DNA from: Mycolicibacterium chitae
Lineage (GTDB): Bacteria > Actinomycetota > Actinomycetes > Mycobacteriales > Mycobacteriaceae
Assembly (NCBI RefSeq): GCF_900637205.1
Contig: NZ_LR134355.1
Span: 5,022,001-5,086,000 of the forward strand
Direction of reading: 5' to 3'
DNA: 64,000 bases
The notes beneath the pieces were generated by a model. The model made no database searches and was not told the origin of the DNA. It saw only the letters and a list, made by a program, of their open reading frames with translations. Shown piece by piece: positions 51,363 through 59,810 of this stretch. The position numbers and the translations under genes are program-made. How positions within the stretch are numbered: position 1 is the first letter of the stretch; each line of letters starts with the position of its first letter.

Positions 51363-52729
51363 GGGCCCACCCCCGGCGCGGGCGCCTCAGCCGGCAGCGG
51401 TCCCGGCGGCGGCACGGGTCCCGGCGCCGCCGCCTCGGGGTCCGGCACGACCTGCACGGTGGTACCCCGCAGGACCGGACCGAGCAGCAGTTCGGAGGCC
51501 GGATTGGGTTCCGGACCGAGGATCTCGCTGAGCTGCGCGCGTTCCTGCGGGCTGCCCACCGACCCGACGTTGCCGCCCGACATCTGCGGCGCCACCGGAT
51601 AATTGCCGGGCTGCAGGTTGCGCGGGAGCACCGGCGGATCGGCGGTCAACGGCGCGGTGTGGCAACTCGGGCCCTCCAGGTCGCCGTAGCGCGGGCAGTC
51701 CTGGCGGGTGTACATCTTGTTCGGGGTGATGACCAACAGGAACTTGCCCACGGCCACGTTGCGGTCCGGCTTCCACACGTGCGTGAAGAAGCGATCGGTG
51801 ACGTCCTTGATCCGGGTGACCATCGGCGCGAACTCCTTTCCGCCGTCGGCAAGCACCCCGAGCACCGGGGTCATCTGCGTGGTGATCACGATCATGCGGT
51901 CGGTGTTGTTCTCGAAGGCCTCCCCCACGGTGCCGAAGGTGCTGTGCCCCGCCGACAGGAAGCTCATCAGTTCTTCGCGCTGTTCGGCGACGGTACGCAT
52001 GGGCACCGCGGCCCGGTGCACGGCCTCGAGCAGGTCCGGCGCCGCGGTCTGCAACCCCTGCAGCGCCTCCGAGAGGGTCTGCAGCGTCGGTTCGGAACCG
52101 TCGTCGGCGATGACGGCGTTCATCTCGCGGACAATGCGATTGGCCCCGGCGCCGGCGTGCGACAGTTCGTCGCCGCGCCCGCTGGTCGCCTCGGCCACGG
52201 CGGCGAGCACGCCCACGCTGTCGCGGGATCCGGGCCGCCCGATCGCGCCCATCACGTCGCGCAGCTTGGTCAGCGCGGTCTGGAACTGCACGGTGGCCAA
52301 GCTGTCGTCCTGCCGGATCTCCGCGCCGGGTTCCAGCATCGGTCCGGGTCCGTTGTCGACCAGCTGGATCGACGACACCGCGAACACGTTGCTGGGCACC
52401 ACCCGAGCGGTGACGGTGGCCGGGATGGCGTCGGCGAAGTGCGGATCGAGGCTGAGCAGGATCTCGTTCGGCCGGTGCTGCGAGGCGGGGCGCACCCCCT
52501 CGACGGTGCCCACCAGGGCGCCGCGGAACTTCACGTCCGACCCGGACGGCAGGCCGTCGCCCACGTTGTTCAGCAGGGCGAAGACCTCGACGCGGTTGGC
52601 GAAAAAGCCCTCCGACTTGGCGATGGCGGCGGCGGAGAGCAGCACCGCACCGAGCAGCAGCGCCAGCCCACGCAACAACAACCGACCATCGGAGATCTTC
52701 CGGGACGCCGACTCCAGCTGCTGTGTCAT
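51359..52729 (-). CDS. Mce-family protein, A position
   Basis: A 456-residue Mce protein, first of the six. The anchor is RGLALLLGAVLLSAAAIA (about 20-37). The MCE domain is at about 45-125 (SDVKFRGALVGTVEGV, then VSSIQLVDNG). Helical region about 140-330. The C-terminal third is Pro-rich and probably disordered (PPPGPLPAEAPAPG). The ATG overlaps the yrbEB stop by 1 nt (TGATG). The frame is open upstream within yrbEB but is not coding there. Confidence 0.9.
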   Translation of the reverse strand: MTQQLESASRKISDGRLLLRGLALLLGAVLLSAAAIAKSEGFFANRVEVFALLNNVGDGLPSGSDVKFRGALVGTVEGVRPASQHRPNEILLSLDPHFADAIPATVTARVVPSNVFAVSSIQLVDNGPGPMLEPGAEIRQDDSLATVQFQTALTKLRDVMGAIGRPGSRDSVGVLAAVAEATSGRGDELSHAGAGANRIVREMNAVIADDGSEPTLQTLSEALQGLQTAAPDLLEAVHRAAVPMRTVAEQREELMSFLSAGHSTFGTVGEAFENNTDRMIVITTQMTPVLGVLADGGKEFAPMVTRIKDVTDRFFTHVWKPDRNVAVGKFLLVITPNKMYTRQDCPRYGDLEGPSCHTAPLTADPPVLPRNLQPGNYPVAPQMSGGNVGSVGSPQERAQLSEILGPEPNPASELLLGPVLRGTTVQVVPDPEAAAPGPVPPPGPLPAEAPAPGVGP

Positions 52730-53583
52730 CAGCCGCCCAACCTTGCGCCGGACCCGATTCCCCACAGCCCAATGGTGAGAAGGAGATTCGCGATGATCAT
52801 CACCGAGATGCTGGCCCGCATGGCGCGCCCGGCCGCGATACCGACGCCCTGCGGGCCGCCGGTGGCGAAGTAGCCGTAGTAGCACTGGATGGTCGAGGTG
52901 ATGGTGACGAAGACGACGGCCTTGATCACCGAATAGACGATGTCCGATCCGGTCAGCACCAGCCGGAAGTAGTGGTCGAAGGAGCCGGCGGAAACCCCGC
53001 CGGCGAAGGTCACGATGGTCTGCACGGCGGCGTAGTTGACCACCAGGCACAGCACGTAGAGCGGGATGATGGCCACCACCGAGGCCAGCAGCCGGGTGGT
53101 CACCAGGTACGGGATCGGGCGGATGGCCAGCGATTCGATGGCGTCGACCTCCTCGGAGATCCGCATCGACCCCAGCTGCGCGGTGAACCGGCAGCCGGCC
53201 TGCGCGGCGAACGCCAGGGCGGCCATGATCGGGGCCAGTTCCCGGGTGGACACCGTGGAGGACAGCAGCCCGGCGGCGGGTTCCATGCCGAGCAGGTGCA
53301 GCGCTTGATAGCCCTCGATACCGACGATGGCCCCCGCGGTGGCGCCCAGCACGATGATCACCCCGGCGGTGCCACCGCCGACGACGATGGAGCCGTTACC
53401 CCAGGTGACGTCGGACAGGATCGCCAGGAACGCCTTGCGGTACCGGGTCAGCGCCACCGGGATCGCCGCGACGGCGTGCCCGAAGAACGTCAGCAGATGA
53501 CCGAGCCGGACCCCGAGGCCGGCCACCGTCGTCGCCGCGACCACCAGCGGCCGCACGCCCCTGGGGTAGTAGGTGGCCGCCAC
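52729..53583 (-). CDS. YrbE/MlaE-type permease, B subunit
   Basis: A 284-residue permease with about five or six helices. The EExDxL-like coupling motif is ISEEVDAIESLAI (about residue 148), where an Mkl/MceG-type ATPase docks. The final helices are in SVMIIANLLLTIGLWG. The GTG start overlaps the yrbEA stop by 1 nt (TAGTG). It forms the inner-membrane lipid permease with YrbEA. The ATPase gene is not in the window. Confidence 0.92.
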   Translation of the reverse strand: MAATYYPRGVRPLVVAATTVAGLGVRLGHLLTFFGHAVAAIPVALTRYRKAFLAILSDVTWGNGSIVVGGGTAGVIIVLGATAGAIVGIEGYQALHLLGMEPAAGLLSSTVSTRELAPIMAALAFAAQAGCRFTAQLGSMRISEEVDAIESLAIRPIPYLVTTRLLASVVAIIPLYVLCLVVNYAAVQTIVTFAGGVSAGSFDHYFRLVLTGSDIVYSVIKAVVFVTITSTIQCYYGYFATGGPQGVGIAAGRAMRASISVMIIANLLLTIGLWGIGSGARLGG

Positions 53584-54428
53584 TACAGGGCCGCCTTCGG
53601 GAACAGCAGGACATACATCTGGGTGAAGACGACGTTGGTGATCATCAACAACAGGATCGAGGCGACGACGGTGGCGTTGACCGAGTTGGCCACGCCGGCC
53701 GGGCCGCCCTTGGTGCTCAGGCCCTTGTCGCAGGCGACGATCGCGACGATCGCGGCGAAGACCACCGACTTGATCAGTGTGAGCACCAGGTCGCCGACGG
53801 TCGCGAAGGAGGCGAAGGTCCTGACGAAACTGCCCGGTGCGCCGCTCTGGACGAACGTGTTGAACAGGTAGCCCGCCAGGAACCCGATGAAGCAGACCAG
53901 ACCGGTCAGACCCAGCCCCACCAGGATCGCGGCGGCCAACCGCGGCACCACCAGCCGCCGGATGGCCGAGATACCCAGCACCTCGAGCGCGTCGACTTCC
54001 TCGCGGATGGTTCGCGAACCCAGGTCCGCGCAGATGGCCGAGCCCACCGCGGCCGCCATCAGCAGCGCCGCCACCAACGGCGCGCCCTGTTTGATGACCG
54101 CCAGGCCGCTGGCCGCCCCGGCCAGCGACGTCGCGCCCACTTGGCCGGCCAGCAGCGCGAATTGGATCTGCAGGGTGACACCGATGGGGATCGCCACGCA
54201 CATGGTGGGCAACATGGCGGTCGAGGCCATGAACGCGGCCTGCCGGACGAACTCCTCGAACGGGAACCGCCACTTGACGATGTCGACGACGAGATATTGC
54301 AGCGCCCGGAGGCCGAGCATGGTTTGGCTGCCGACCGTCTCCAGCGACGCCATCGGGTGGCGACGGACGTAGCCGCGGGTCCATTCGGTGATGTCACCGA
54401 CCGGTGACGGGGGCTGCTGCGTTGTCAC
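53583..54428 (-). CDS. YrbE/MlaE-type permease, A subunit
   Basis: A 281-residue permease, partner of YrbEB. The coupling motif is TIREEVDALEVLGISAIRR (about residue 140) and the last helix is LLLMITNVVFTQMYVLLFP. GTG 54428 is preferred because GGAGG lies 9 nt upstream; the frame continues to 54488 but without a site. It is 50 nt after the small coiled-coil gene, so it is probably not at the head of its transcript. Confidence 0.9.
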   Translation of the reverse strand: MTTQQPPSPVGDITEWTRGYVRRHPMASLETVGSQTMLGLRALQYLVVDIVKWRFPFEEFVRQAAFMASTAMLPTMCVAIPIGVTLQIQFALLAGQVGATSLAGAASGLAVIKQGAPLVAALLMAAAVGSAICADLGSRTIREEVDALEVLGISAIRRLVVPRLAAAILVGLGLTGLVCFIGFLAGYLFNTFVQSGAPGSFVRTFASFATVGDLVLTLIKSVVFAAIVAIVACDKGLSTKGGPAGVANSVNATVVASILLLMITNVVFTQMYVLLFPKAAL

Positions 54429-54478
54429 CCTTGACCTCCGCGTCCCTGCATCTGGTTGACCAAGCTTGTCGTTGGCGC

Positions 54479-54814
54479 TCAGCGCCATTGCGGCCGCTGG
54501 TCGGCCGGCGGGATGTCGACCGACCCGAATCGGCGCTTGAAGAACTCCTCGCTGCGCTCCTCCCGGCGGTAGCGGTCGCCGCTGGACCGCAGCAGCGCGA
54601 TGCGCTCCTCCAACGCCCGCACGCGCTGCGGGTCCGGATTCGATTCGGACCGCGTGCGGTCCAACTCCGCGGTGAGTTCGGCCAACTCCTCGGCCAGCCG
54701 CGCCGCGACCTCGCCGAACGTCAACAGGTCGTAGTCGTCGGTATCCGGGCGGGCGACAACGGATTCGGTGTCGGCCGGGCCGGGTTCATCGGCGCGCTGC
54801 GACCCGCCGGCCAT
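54479..54814 (-). CDS. Small coiled-coil protein
   Basis: A 111-residue acidic protein. Residues 28-90 are predicted helices with heptad-like spacing (YDLLTFGEVAARLAEELAEL, then RVRALEERIALLRSSGDRY). The C-terminus is FFKRRFG...RPQWR. Related small mycobacterial proteins near lipid genes are sometimes labelled acyl-CoA synthase, but no such motif is visible. The start overlaps the amidohydrolase stop by 1 nt (TAATG). It could be an adaptor of the amidohydrolase. Confidence 0.7.
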   Translation of the reverse strand: MAGGSQRADEPGPADTESVVARPDTDDYDLLTFGEVAARLAEELAELTAELDRTRSESNPDPQRVRALEERIALLRSSGDRYRREERSEEFFKRRFGSVDIPPADQRPQWR

Positions 54815-55974
54815 TACCGACCGCCGTCGAGGCGCAGCAATTCCCGGGCATTGAGTTCCACGATGCGGTGTACGTCGCGATCGTTCACGTCGAGCAGGTT
54901 CTCGGCGATCCGCTTACGGCTGTTGGGCCAGTTGGAATCCGAATGCGGATAGTCCACCTCGACCAGGATGTTCTCGATGCCGATCTGATCTCGCGCGTTC
55001 ACCCCGTGCACGTCGTCGATGAAGCAGCCCCAGAAGTGCTTGCGGAACAGGTCCGAGGGGCGGTCGGTCCGGCTGATTGGCTGGTACCAGCGGTGCCGCT
55101 CCCAGGTGTAGTCCAGCCGTTCCAGCAGGTACGGGATCCAGCCGATGCCGCCCTCGGACAGCATGAACTTCAGGTTCGGGTGGCGTTGCAGCATCCCGGA
55201 GAAGACCAGGTCGGCGGTGCTCCACATCAGGTTCGTCGAGAACGTCGCGATGGCGACGGCGAACGGCGCCATGTCGGTCGGCGAGGGGTTCTGGAACGAA
55301 AAGCCGGGGACGTACCCGCCGGACCCGAAGTGCAGGCACACCGGCATGTCGGCCGCCTCCAGCGCATCCCACAGCACCTCCCAGTGCGTCGGGTGGTGGA
55401 ACGACGGCAGGCCGAGCGGTACCGGGCTGTCCGGGAAGGACACCGCCTTGGTGCCGATCTGGGCCAGCCGCTCCACCTCGGTGGCGGCCAACTGCGGATC
55501 CCAGGTCGGCAGGATTCCCAAGGGGATCAGGCGATCCGGCGCGCCGGCGCACCACTCGTCGACCTGGAAGTCGTTCCACGCCCGGACGCATTCGAGCGCG
55601 AGTTCCTTGTCCTTGGCGCGCTGGAAGACACCGCCGCCGAAGCCGGGGAAGGACGGGAAGGACAGCGCGCCGTGCACGCCGTCGATGTCCATGTCCTTGA
55701 TCCGCTCGCCGGGGTCGTAGCAGCCGGGGATCATCTGGTCGTATCGCACCGGCTCCATGCCGTACTCCGAGGGTGGTTTGCCCGCAACGGCGTTGAGCCC
55801 GATCTGCGGGTAGAGCTGTCCCTCGTAGCGCCAGACGTGGTGGCCCTCGGCGGTCTCGATGATCTGCGGGCCCTCGGCGCGGTGCGCCTCGGGCAGCCGG
55901 TCCTGCCAGACCTGCGGATGTTCGATGACGTGGTCATCGACCGAGATGATCTTCATCCAGTCCTGTAATGGCAT
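54814..55974 (-). CDS. Amidohydrolase-2 family metal enzyme
   Basis: A 386-residue TIM-barrel enzyme of the COG2159/ACMSD-like group, which performs hydrolysis or non-oxidative decarboxylation at a divalent metal. VDDHVIEHPQVW holds the N-terminal metal site (usually H-x-H; here D-H-x-x-x-H). CLHFGSGG gives the central His and VEVDYPHSDSNWPN the C-terminal Asp. It lies 67 nt after the acyl-CoA dehydrogenase and overlaps the small coiled-coil gene. It probably acts on a carboxylated intermediate linked to Mce-imported lipid. Confidence 0.85.
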   Translation of the reverse strand: MPLQDWMKIISVDDHVIEHPQVWQDRLPEAHRAEGPQIIETAEGHHVWRYEGQLYPQIGLNAVAGKPPSEYGMEPVRYDQMIPGCYDPGERIKDMDIDGVHGALSFPSFPGFGGGVFQRAKDKELALECVRAWNDFQVDEWCAGAPDRLIPLGILPTWDPQLAATEVERLAQIGTKAVSFPDSPVPLGLPSFHHPTHWEVLWDALEAADMPVCLHFGSGGYVPGFSFQNPSPTDMAPFAVAIATFSTNLMWSTADLVFSGMLQRHPNLKFMLSEGGIGWIPYLLERLDYTWERHRWYQPISRTDRPSDLFRKHFWGCFIDDVHGVNARDQIGIENILVEVDYPHSDSNWPNSRKRIAENLLDVNDRDVHRIVELNARELLRLDGGR

Positions 55975-56041
55975 CAGGTCTCCTCCACTTCGAATCTGTC
56001 GTCGGCGCCGGGCATTGCCGGTTACCGAAAGTCATTGGGCC

Positions 56042-57217
56042 TCAGCGCGGCAGGCCCAGCGCGCGCTCGGCGATCACGTTGCGCAGGACCTCGTTGGTGC
56101 CGCCGGCGATGGTGAACGCGCGGGCATACAGGAAGGCGTCCTGCCACCAGCCCAGATCCTGGACGTGCGCGTCGCCCTCCACTCGGACCCCGTCGTGGCC
56201 CTGCAGTTCCAGGCCGTACTCGTGCAGCGCCAGGTTGATCTCGCTGAACAGGATCTTGGACACCGGGGCGTCGCCGGTGTCGGCCTCACCGTGCAGCGCC
56301 CGACTGTCGCCGAACGCCGAGACCAGCGAATTGACGTGGACATCGGCGACGAAGCCGCCGATGGCCTGCCGCACGTCGTCGCGCTCGATCGCCGGGCCGC
56401 CGTCGAGCACGACCTCGTTGGCCAATTTCCCGAGCCGATCCAGCGCCCCGAACAGCGAGGCGCCACTGCCGGCGCTCGATCGTTCGAGGGCCAGGCTGGT
56501 GGTGGTCACCGCCCAGCCCTGGTCGACCTCGCCGATGACCCGCGTTGCCGGGATCCGGACCTGGTCCAGGAACACCTCGTTGAAGTCCGCGGTGCCGGTG
56601 ATCTCGCGCAGCGGGCGCACGGACACCCCCGGCGTCGTCATGTCGAGCGCAAAGGCCGTGATACCAGCGTGTTTCGGTGCGTCGGGGTCGGTGCGAGCCA
56701 ACAGATAGCCAAAGTCCGCGTACTGACCGTTGGTGGTCCACACCTTCTGCCCGTCGACCACGAAGTCGTCGCCGTCGCGGCGCGCCCGGGTCCGCAGGCC
56801 CGCCAGGTCGCTACCGGCGTCCGGTTCGCTGAACAGCTGACACCAGATGTGTTCACCGGAGCGGATCCGCGGCAGGAAGAAGTCCTTCTGCTCCGCGGTT
56901 CCGGAGGCGATGATGGCCGCGGCGGCGAGCAGACCGCCGCCGACCGGGCCGGCCGCCCCGACCCGGATCAGTTCGTCGGTGACCGCGGACTCGAACAGCG
57001 GGTGCGGATCGGTCAGACCGCCGTACTCGACGGGCCAGTGCACGCCGAGCAACTGTTCCTCGAACAGCCGTCGCGTCCACTCCCGCAGCGCCGGTACCTC
57101 GTCCGCCTCCGGCGCCCGGACGCCGGTGCGCGGGTTCCGCGGCGGCGCCTGCTGCGCCGCCAGATCCCGGACCCGACGTCGCACTTCGTTCAGTTCCGTG
57201 TCCTGCCCGAGTTGCAC
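56042..57217 (-). CDS. Acyl-CoA dehydrogenase (alpha-type FadE)
   Basis: A 391-residue acyl-CoA dehydrogenase. WCQLFSEPDAGSDLA is the FAD/substrate strand and FTIAGGTNEVLRNVIAERALG the C-terminal FAD motif. It probably pairs with the divergent dehydrogenase at 57335-58468 in an alpha2-beta2 enzyme, as for FadE26-27 or FadE28-29. The shared 117-bp promoter contains motif copy 5. It is the first gene of the long minus-strand unit leading into yrbE-mce. Confidence 0.9.
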   Translation of the reverse strand: MQLGQDTELNEVRRRVRDLAAQQAPPRNPRTGVRAPEADEVPALREWTRRLFEEQLLGVHWPVEYGGLTDPHPLFESAVTDELIRVGAAGPVGGGLLAAAAIIASGTAEQKDFFLPRIRSGEHIWCQLFSEPDAGSDLAGLRTRARRDGDDFVVDGQKVWTTNGQYADFGYLLARTDPDAPKHAGITAFALDMTTPGVSVRPLREITGTADFNEVFLDQVRIPATRVIGEVDQGWAVTTTSLALERSSAGSGASLFGALDRLGKLANEVVLDGGPAIERDDVRQAIGGFVADVHVNSLVSAFGDSRALHGEADTGDAPVSKILFSEINLALHEYGLELQGHDGVRVEGDAHVQDLGWWQDAFLYARAFTIAGGTNEVLRNVIAERALGLPR

Positions 57218-57262
57218 GAAGCTCTCCCCAGCGTTGTCGACCGACCCAAATTTAGCTTAATC

Positions 57263-57270
57263 AGTATCCT
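57263..57270. promoter_or_regulatory. Recurring promoter motif, copy 5 (AGTATCCT)
   Basis: AGTATCCT lies between the two divergent acyl-CoA dehydrogenase genes, 46 nt from the minus-strand start and 65 nt from the plus-strand start. Confidence 0.45.
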
Positions 57271-57334
57271 GTATCTTTGGGGAGCGTTTTGCAATCCCCA
57301 GGCGCCACCCATCGACCTCAGCAAGGAGCAGCCC

Positions 57335-58468
57335 GTGGACTTCGCGCTCACCGACGAGCAAAAGGGCCTCGTCGATTCCACCCGGTCGCTGCTGACCGCC
57401 AAGTCCTCGATCGCCGGGACCCGGAATCTTATTGACGGGCCCGACGGTTTCGATGCCGCGCTGTGGCGGCACGGGGTCGAACTCGGCTGGCCCGCGTTGG
57501 CGGTCGCCGAGGCCGACGGCGGCCTGGGCCAACAGAGCATCGACCTGGCGCTGGTGGCGGTCGAACTCGGGCGCAGCCTGGCCAGCACCCCGCTGATCCC
57601 GACCGCGCTGGTCGCCGACGCCCTCGGCCAGTCCGACAACGAGCAGAAAGCCAAACTGCTGCAAGCGATTTGCGAGGGCAGCCTGGTCGCGTCCTGGGCC
57701 GTCGCCGAGTTCGGTCGGCCCTGGGGTCCCACGGGTATCGCGACGGTGGCACGCCCGCACGCGGGCGGCTACGTGCTCGACGGCGCCAAGGTCTCGGTGC
57801 AGGACGCCGACAGCGCGCAGTTGTTGCTCGTCGATGCCCTGTTGGACGACGCCCCGGCCCGTTTCCTGGTGTCCACCGACGCCGACGGCGTGCGGATCGC
57901 CCGCCAGCAGACCCTCGACGTGACCCGCAGTTACTGCGACGTCACGCTGGGGCAGGTCAAGGTGGACGCGGCGGCGCTGCTGGCCCAAGGGGATTCGGCG
58001 CACCGGTCATTGGCGCGCACCATGCAACTGAGCACCGCGCTCACCTGCGCCGAACTCGTCGGCATCGGACAACGACTCCTGGACATGACGGTCGGCTACG
58101 TCAAGGAGCGCGAGCAGTTCGGCCGGCCGGTCGGCAGCTTCCAGGCGGTCAAACACAAGTGCGCCGAGATGCGCATCTGGGTGCAGGCCAGCACCGCGGC
58201 GACCTATTTCGCCGCCATGACGCTCGACAGCGCGCACCACGACACCGAGCGCGCGGCCGGCATCGCCAAGGCCTACGTGTCCGATGCCATCAACCGGGTG
58301 GCCGGTCACGCGCTGCAGCTACACGGCGGGATCGGGTTCACCTGGGAGCACGATCTGCATCTCTACCTGCGGCGCGCCCGGGTGAACTCGGTGCTGTCCG
58401 GGGACGCCCGGTATCACCGGGAGCGGTTGTGCGCCTCGTTGCAGGCCGAGCTCGCCGGGGCGGGATAG
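57335..58468 (+). CDS. Acyl-CoA dehydrogenase (beta-type FadE)
   Basis: A 377-residue acyl-CoA dehydrogenase-like protein. The N-terminus DFALTDEQKGLVDSTRSLL and C-terminal VKEREQFGRPVGSFQAVKHK and LHGGIGFTWEHDL are clear. The middle strand that normally reads LTEPxxGSD is degenerate (ASWAVAEFGRPWG), as in the non-catalytic subunit of mycobacterial FadE heterotetramers. GTG 57335 follows AAGGAG. It ends 8 nt from the convergent metallophosphoesterase gene. Confidence 0.88.
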   Translation: MDFALTDEQKGLVDSTRSLLTAKSSIAGTRNLIDGPDGFDAALWRHGVELGWPALAVAEADGGLGQQSIDLALVAVELGRSLASTPLIPTALVADALGQSDNEQKAKLLQAICEGSLVASWAVAEFGRPWGPTGIATVARPHAGGYVLDGAKVSVQDADSAQLLLVDALLDDAPARFLVSTDADGVRIARQQTLDVTRSYCDVTLGQVKVDAAALLAQGDSAHRSLARTMQLSTALTCAELVGIGQRLLDMTVGYVKEREQFGRPVGSFQAVKHKCAEMRIWVQASTAATYFAAMTLDSAHHDTERAAGIAKAYVSDAINRVAGHALQLHGGIGFTWEHDLHLYLRRARVNSVLSGDARYHRERLCASLQAELAGAG

Positions 58469-58476
58469 CGGCCGGT

Positions 58477-59676
58477 TCAGCTGCCGCTCTCGAGCGTCAG
58501 CACCGAGATGTCGGGCCGCGCCCCGATGCGCACCGGCGGACCCCAGAACCCGGCACCGCGCGAGACGTACAGCTGGGTGTCGTCGACCGTCGAGAGCCCG
58601 GCCAGCGACGGCTGCACCCCGGCGACGACGTAGTGGAACGGCCACATCTGCCCGCCGTGTGTGTGCCCGGACAGCTGCAGATCGACCCCGCGTTCGGCGG
58701 CCTCGGCAACCATGATCGGTTGGTGCGCAAGCAGAATGGTCGGCCCGGACGGGTCCACCCCGGCCAGCGCCCGCTCGAAGTCCGGGCCGTCGGACTTGGT
58801 CTCCCCCGCGATGTCGTTGACGCCGGCCAGATCGAAGCCGGCCGCGCCGCGGCGGATCGCGGTGTGCTCGTTGCGCAGCGGGGTCAGGCCCAGCCGCTCC
58901 AGCTCGTGCAGCCACTCCATGGTGTCCTCGACGAAGTACTCGTGGTTGCCCGTGACGAAGAACGTGCCGTCCTTGGACACCAAGTCCCGCAACGGTTCCG
59001 CGGCGGCGCCCAGCTCGGCGACCGTTCCGTCGACGATGTCGCCGACGACGGCGATCAGATCCGGTTCGGACTCGTTGATCATCCGGACAATCCGCTCGGT
59101 GTGCCGGCGGCCGGCCAGCGGGCCCAGGTGGATGTCGGAGACCACCGCGATCCGAAAGCCGTTGAACGCCGGGTCCAGCCGGCCCAGCCGCACCGGCACC
59201 CGCAGCAGATCGGGCGGGCCCAGGGCGTTGGCGGCGCCCACCCCGACCAGGCCCACCGACGCGACCCCGGCGGCCACGGCGCTGGTGCGGGCCAGGAACA
59301 GCCGGCGATTGATACCCGACGGCTCCGGGTCGGTGCCCCGCTCCGCCGGGTCGGTGCTCGGTTCCTCGGGCGCCGGCGGGCCGCGCCGCACCCAGCTCCG
59401 CAGCAGCAGCCGCACGGGTTCCAGCACCAGCAACGTCAGGAACAGATAGGCCAGCAGCCCGAACCAGAAGTAGCCCGGCCATGCCAACCAGGCCGATTCG
59501 CGCAGCCCGAGCATCCGCGGGCCGATCAGCGTCGCGGCCAGCAGCACCGCCAGCGCGATCAGCAGCACCGTGAGCAGGCGGCGCGTGCGCCCGGGCGCGG
59601 TGGTGTCCTTGACCAGCCGTTTCCACAGGTAGAGGTGCATCAGCCCGAGGATCGTGCAGAGAACAACGATGAACAT
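58477..59676 (-). CDS. Membrane-anchored metallophosphoesterase
   Basis: A 399-residue protein. Three N-terminal helices (about 1-15, 33-52, 66-90) are followed by a Pro/Glu-rich linker, another hydrophobic stretch (about 128-150) and the calcineurin-like domain. Metal motifs are VVSDIHLGPL, VGDIVDG, TGNHEY and SGHTHGGQ. The catalytic domain probably faces outward after the last helix. The ATG at 59676 follows GGAAGT. The substrate is unknown; YaeI/YkuE-like members hydrolyse phospholipid or nucleotide phosphates. Confidence 0.88.
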   Translation of the reverse strand: MFIVVLCTILGLMHLYLWKRLVKDTTAPGRTRRLLTVLLIALAVLLAATLIGPRMLGLRESAWLAWPGYFWFGLLAYLFLTLLVLEPVRLLLRSWVRRGPPAPEEPSTDPAERGTDPEPSGINRRLFLARTSAVAAGVASVGLVGVGAANALGPPDLLRVPVRLGRLDPAFNGFRIAVVSDIHLGPLAGRRHTERIVRMINESEPDLIAVVGDIVDGTVAELGAAAEPLRDLVSKDGTFFVTGNHEYFVEDTMEWLHELERLGLTPLRNEHTAIRRGAAGFDLAGVNDIAGETKSDGPDFERALAGVDPSGPTILLAHQPIMVAEAAERGVDLQLSGHTHGGQMWPFHYVVAGVQPSLAGLSTVDDTQLYVSRGAGFWGPPVRIGARPDISVLTLESGS

Positions 59677-59810
59677 GGACTTCCTTCGCTCGGACCGCCC
59701 AAAGCCTAGTTGGAGCTGAGGCGGATGCCCCATTGCGCACACCCCCCCGGGGCACACGATGGATTGGTGCCGGCGTGGGGGCGTCGGCGATCGACAAGGG
59801 GGAAATTCCG

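Noticed and set aside
55859-57334. Long plus-strand reading frame continuing upstream of the acyl-CoA dehydrogenase start
   Set aside because: It runs antisense through the amidohydrolase start and the other dehydrogenase, lacks family motifs, and the GTG at 57335 has a good ribosome-binding site.
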